Source: CAWJTV01 sp963845695
Lineage (GTDB): Bacteria; Planctomycetota; Planctomycetia; Isosphaerales; Isosphaeraceae
Direction: 5' to 3'
DNA: 64,000 nucleotides
Assembly (NCBI GenBank): GCA_963845695.1
Contig: CAWJTQ010000020.1
Span: forward strand, 434,001-498,000
The notes beneath the pieces were generated by a model. The model ran no database searches, was not told the DNA's origin, and was given only the letters and a program-made list of their open reading frames with translations. Position numbers and translations under genes: made by a program. How positions within the stretch are numbered: the stretch's first letter is position 1; every line of letters starts with the position of its first letter. Of this stretch, positions 61,508-64,000 are shown in pieces.

Positions 61508-62647
61508 TCAATACGCGTCTGCGCTGATGATTTCACCCTGGTTGCGCGTACCGAGGGCCCACCACGTCTGGACCGAGATGCTTTGCTTGATGAACTTGAC
61601 CGAACCGTCGCACATCGTAACGTTCACGCCGCCGGGATGGCCGCTGTTGGCCGTGATGATGTCATTGACCCCGCCGGGAGGCCCACCCCATGAGTTCGCT
61701 GAGACACAAGACAAGCCGTTCGGCGTATTCCAGTGGTTATAAGCGTTGAAATGCAGCGTGCCCGCATGGTCGCCATCCCAGCATGCCCCCGACCACTGGG
61801 TCGGGTTCGTGGGTGCTGTTGTCCCCGGAATGCTCTGGCACGTCTGGTAGAACTGCAGGGCCATCTGGGGGCTGCCTGCGTCCCAGTTGGATGTGAAATT
61901 CGTTTGGTACGAGACCCGCCACGAGTTGGGGTACTGACCCGGCAGGACCGAGACGTAGCCGGAGAGGCCAATCAGCGCCTCGCTGAACAGGGCTGTGTTC
62001 GACGTGCCGTCGCTGACCCCCTCAAAACCGAAAGTCCCCAGGTTGGATGTGGTCCCCGAGCCGGCCTCCTCGGGGATGTTCGCGTGACCCGGCTGACCGC
62101 TGTAGGCGCCCATCATCGGCACGATTGGACCGGTCCAGGCATAAATGGCCGCCGGCCCTCCCATGTTCGCGTGGTAGTTGGTGAACGTCGTGGCGATCCA
62201 CGGCCCGACCTTGAGGCTCTCCGTCGGGCACACCAGTGTGGCGATCTTGCTGCTGCTCACTGTGTTGTTCACAGCGTCCCAGGCACCGCCGGAGGTACCC
62301 GCCGAGCCGGTCCCACCGTAGTAATTCGCGGCATTGAAGAGGTTTTGTTGCTCGATATACGGGAGAAGCGCCACGGCCCAGGCAAGGCACCAGGGGCCGC
62401 TGCCCCCGTCAAGCGGCGCGCCATAGCCCGGGTTGGCGAAGCTGCCGAAGAGCGGCGGCAACGCATTGTTCGTCGAGTGGTAGTTGTGGATGGCCAGGCC
62501 CAACTGCTTGAGGTTGTTGGTGCACTGGGCCCGGCGCGCCGCCTCGCGAGCGGCCTGCACAGCCGGTAATAGCAGGGCGATGAGGACCGCGATGATAGCG
62601 ATCACGACGAGAAGCTCGATCAAGGTAAACGCACGACGATTTCGCAT
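61508..62647 (-). CDS. DUF1559 prepilin-like protein
   Basis: The product has 379 residues. The N-terminus is a type IV-pilin-like signal: RAFTLIELLVVIAIIAVLIA, followed by LLPAVQAAREAARRAQCTNN and LKQLGLAIHNYHST. The domain ends with the family's DGSVKFI (VTMCDGSVKFIKQSI) near the C-terminus. It is intact. DUF1559 proteins are highly amplified in planctomycetes; they are likely processed by prepilin peptidase, and their function is unsettled. Confidence 0.95.
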   Translation of the reverse strand: MRNRRAFTLIELLVVIAIIAVLIALLLPAVQAAREAARRAQCTNNLKQLGLAIHNYHSTNNALPPLFGSFANPGYGAPLDGGSGPWCLAWAVALLPYIEQQNLFNAANYYGGTGSAGTSGGAWDAVNNTVSSSKIATLVCPTESLKVGPWIATTFTNYHANMGGPAAIYAWTGPIVPMMGAYSGQPGHANIPEEAGSGTTSNLGTFGFEGVSDGTSNTALFSEALIGLSGYVSVLPGQYPNSWRVSYQTNFTSNWDAGSPQMALQFYQTCQSIPGTTAPTNPTQWSGACWDGDHAGTLHFNAYNHWNTPNGLSCVSANSWGGPPGGVNDIITANSGHPGGVNVTMCDGSVKFIKQSISVQTWWALGTRNQGEIISADAY

Positions 62648-62887
62648 GGGTACGACCCCCTCTCGGGGAAGGATGGATAACGAGAGGACTTGAGATTTCG
62701 AGGGAACGCACGACGAGAAACCGGGGCCCGGCGGCATCTCAACTTCGAGGAGGCTCCTCGGAGGCAGCCATGGTCGGCCGCGTCACCGCCGTCCGCACCA
62801 TCGACCAGGGTTCGATTCGACTGCGATTGAGTAGCGCTCGTGGGAGAGGTGGGTGCCGTCGGACCGCACATTCTCCCGATCATGATG

Positions 62888-63655
62888 TCAGGTCGTAGTT
62901 ATCCGGGGAGGCTCTGGAGCCTCCACCGCTGCCCGGTTCCCCTCGGGATCGACCGAGCCGGAGTAGATCACTTCCTCCAACTTCATCGCGGCCGATCGGA
63001 CATGCCGTTCCATGGCCATGGCCGCAGCCTCCGCGTCGAATTCCCGCAGGGCGACGACGATTGCCAGATGTTCCGGCACGTCGTTGGAGCGCGAGAAGTT
63101 GGTCCAGGCATCGCGCTGGTGGGACACGTCGCGCAGGGCGCGGAACAGGAGCAAGTAGCGGCCGATCTCCTCCGCAAGCCGGCGGCTACCGCAGGTGTCC
63201 GCGATCAGGCCGTGAAGCTTGGTGTTGACGGCCCGTGCGCTGTGGTCCCAGGCTTGGTCTCGGGGCAGCACCTCCAGTCGTCGTAATTCTTCTTCGACAG
63301 CCGAGAGCTCCGCGGGTGGCATACGCCCACACGCGCAACGGGTCGCCTCGGCCTCCAATAACCGGCGGATCTGACTAATCTCGCGGATCTCCTGGGGACC
63401 GAACGGCTGGACCACCGCTCCGCGATTCGGCAGCAATTCCACCAGCCCGAAGCTGGCCAATTCCACCAGTGCCTCGCGCACGGGCGTCGGGCTGGCCTGA
63501 TAAGCCTCGGCGAGATTCTGAACGACCAGCCGCTGGCCCGACCGAAAGTGACCGAGAAAGATTCCCGTCATCAACCGCGAGGACACCTGCTGTCGCAGGG
63601 TACCACGCGTGACAGGCTCCGCCGGAAAACCCGTCAACTCGCGTTGCGGACTCAT
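62888..63655 (-). CDS. GntR/FadR-type regulator
   Basis: The product has 255 residues from the ATG at 63655 (an in-frame start at 63718 adds 21). The N-terminal winged helix reads LVVQNLAEAYQASPTPVREA then LVELASFGLVELLPNRGAVV. Residues 100-230 form the helical FCD ligand domain (EIREISQIRRLLEAEATR, later FDAEAAAMAMERHVRSAAMK). It would bind DNA as a dimer and respond to a small carboxylate. No regulated operon is visible next to it. Confidence 0.9.
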   Translation of the reverse strand: MSPQRELTGFPAEPVTRGTLRQQVSSRLMTGIFLGHFRSGQRLVVQNLAEAYQASPTPVREALVELASFGLVELLPNRGAVVQPFGPQEIREISQIRRLLEAEATRCACGRMPPAELSAVEEELRRLEVLPRDQAWDHSARAVNTKLHGLIADTCGSRRLAEEIGRYLLLFRALRDVSHQRDAWTNFSRSNDVPEHLAIVVALREFDAEAAAMAMERHVRSAAMKLEEVIYSGSVDPEGNRAAVEAPEPPRITTT

Positions 63656-63881
63656 GACGAGATGGCTGCCATCAAGGATTCTTGGAGCCTGTGCGCTCCA
63701 GTTCACGTCCCGTCCCAAAGCTTAATAGTTTCCAGAGTCGGTCCGCAACTGAATTCTATAAAAAATAGAAAACAGATCTGGAGCCGCACCCGAACGCTGG
63801 GTGAGATCACCCTTCAGGAGATGTCCTGAATCATCCGCGAGTTGATCGGGCGGTCCCGTTTCTCGTGGCTTCGTGCTGGAA

Positions 63882-64000
63882 ATGAGCGCGGCGGGATGGC
63901 CTCGAAGAGAGGGGAATCGATACGGAGTTTCCGAGCTGTTTTCCGGCTCAGATGCCGAAGCGGTCGCGTTCTTCAGGCAATATCACGCGGCGGCGAGGTT
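63882..64000 (+). CDS. Possible start of a gene cut by the window edge
   Basis: From the ATG at 63882 an open frame runs to the end of the window without a stop (MSAAGWPRREG, later DAEAVAFFRQYHAAAR). CTGGA precedes it. Too short to identify. Confidence 0.25.
   Translation, partial: MSAAGWPRREGNRYGVSELFSGSDAEAVAFFRQYHAAAR

Overview
The window looks like chromosome from a GC-rich planctomycete, probably near the Isosphaeraceae. This is an inference from gene content: a DUF1559 prepilin-like protein, WD40 and Ser/Thr kinase remnants beside a planctomycete ECF sigma factor, the surface-protein N-terminal LEDLEIRVVLS-type motif, choice-of-anchor-Q beta-helix modules, PEP-CTERM, TPR/FG-GAP/ASPIC proteins and a fused SASA-ThuA protein. 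No rRNA, tRNA or CRISPR array was seen.

Layout. 1-5.2 kb is decayed: a kinase/WD40 remnant, a frameshifted ECF sigma factor, a 5'-truncated spermidine-synthase-like gene, a broken retropepsin-like gene and MITE/REP-like repeats. 5.4-10.2 kb holds an MFS carrier, a small lipoprotein, YraN, a c-type haem protein and three small ORFs. 10.3-12.4 kb has a Gfo/Idh/MocA oxidoreductase and a MoxR ATPase. 13.1-20.6 kb is the most interesting part: a compact peptide natural-product (RiPP) locus bounded by palindromic repeats. It has a near-consensus promoter, two related precursor peptides with Cys-x-Cys cores (one visible only after correcting a frameshift), a DUF692/MNIO iron oxidase, a partner protein with a PqqD-like end, a glycosyltransferase fused to a second copy of that partner domain, a methyltransferase and a glutamine-dependent asparagine-synthetase-like amidotransferase. 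21.1-32.7 kb (minus strand) encodes what was probably one giant sedolisin plus beta-helix surface protein. 34-43.9 kb carries a transglutaminase/TPR-like lipoprotein, kdsA, a lipid kinase, a coiled-coil membrane protein, an isocitrate dehydrogenase-family gene, a small membrane protein and an APC-USP permease. 44-64 kb has secreted proteins, a PEP-CTERM/beta-propeller ORF, a DUF4365 gene pair, an AraC/SDR divergent pair, SASA-ThuA, TPR/FG-GAP/ASPIC, DUF1559 and a GntR regulator.

A striking technical feature is that about half of the larger genes are interrupted by single-base insertions or deletions, often in short homopolymers, with excellent family similarity continuing in the next frame. 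This looks more like uncorrected sequencing or assembly error than mass pseudogenisation, so 'pseudogene' labels for these genes mean 'broken as given'.

For the RiPP locus, the proposed logic is as follows. The two precursors share a leader, which the PqqD-like ends of the partner proteins would bind. The MNIO would oxidise core cysteines, and the glycosyl-, methyl- and amidotransferases would add further changes. The product and the export/protease genes are unknown.
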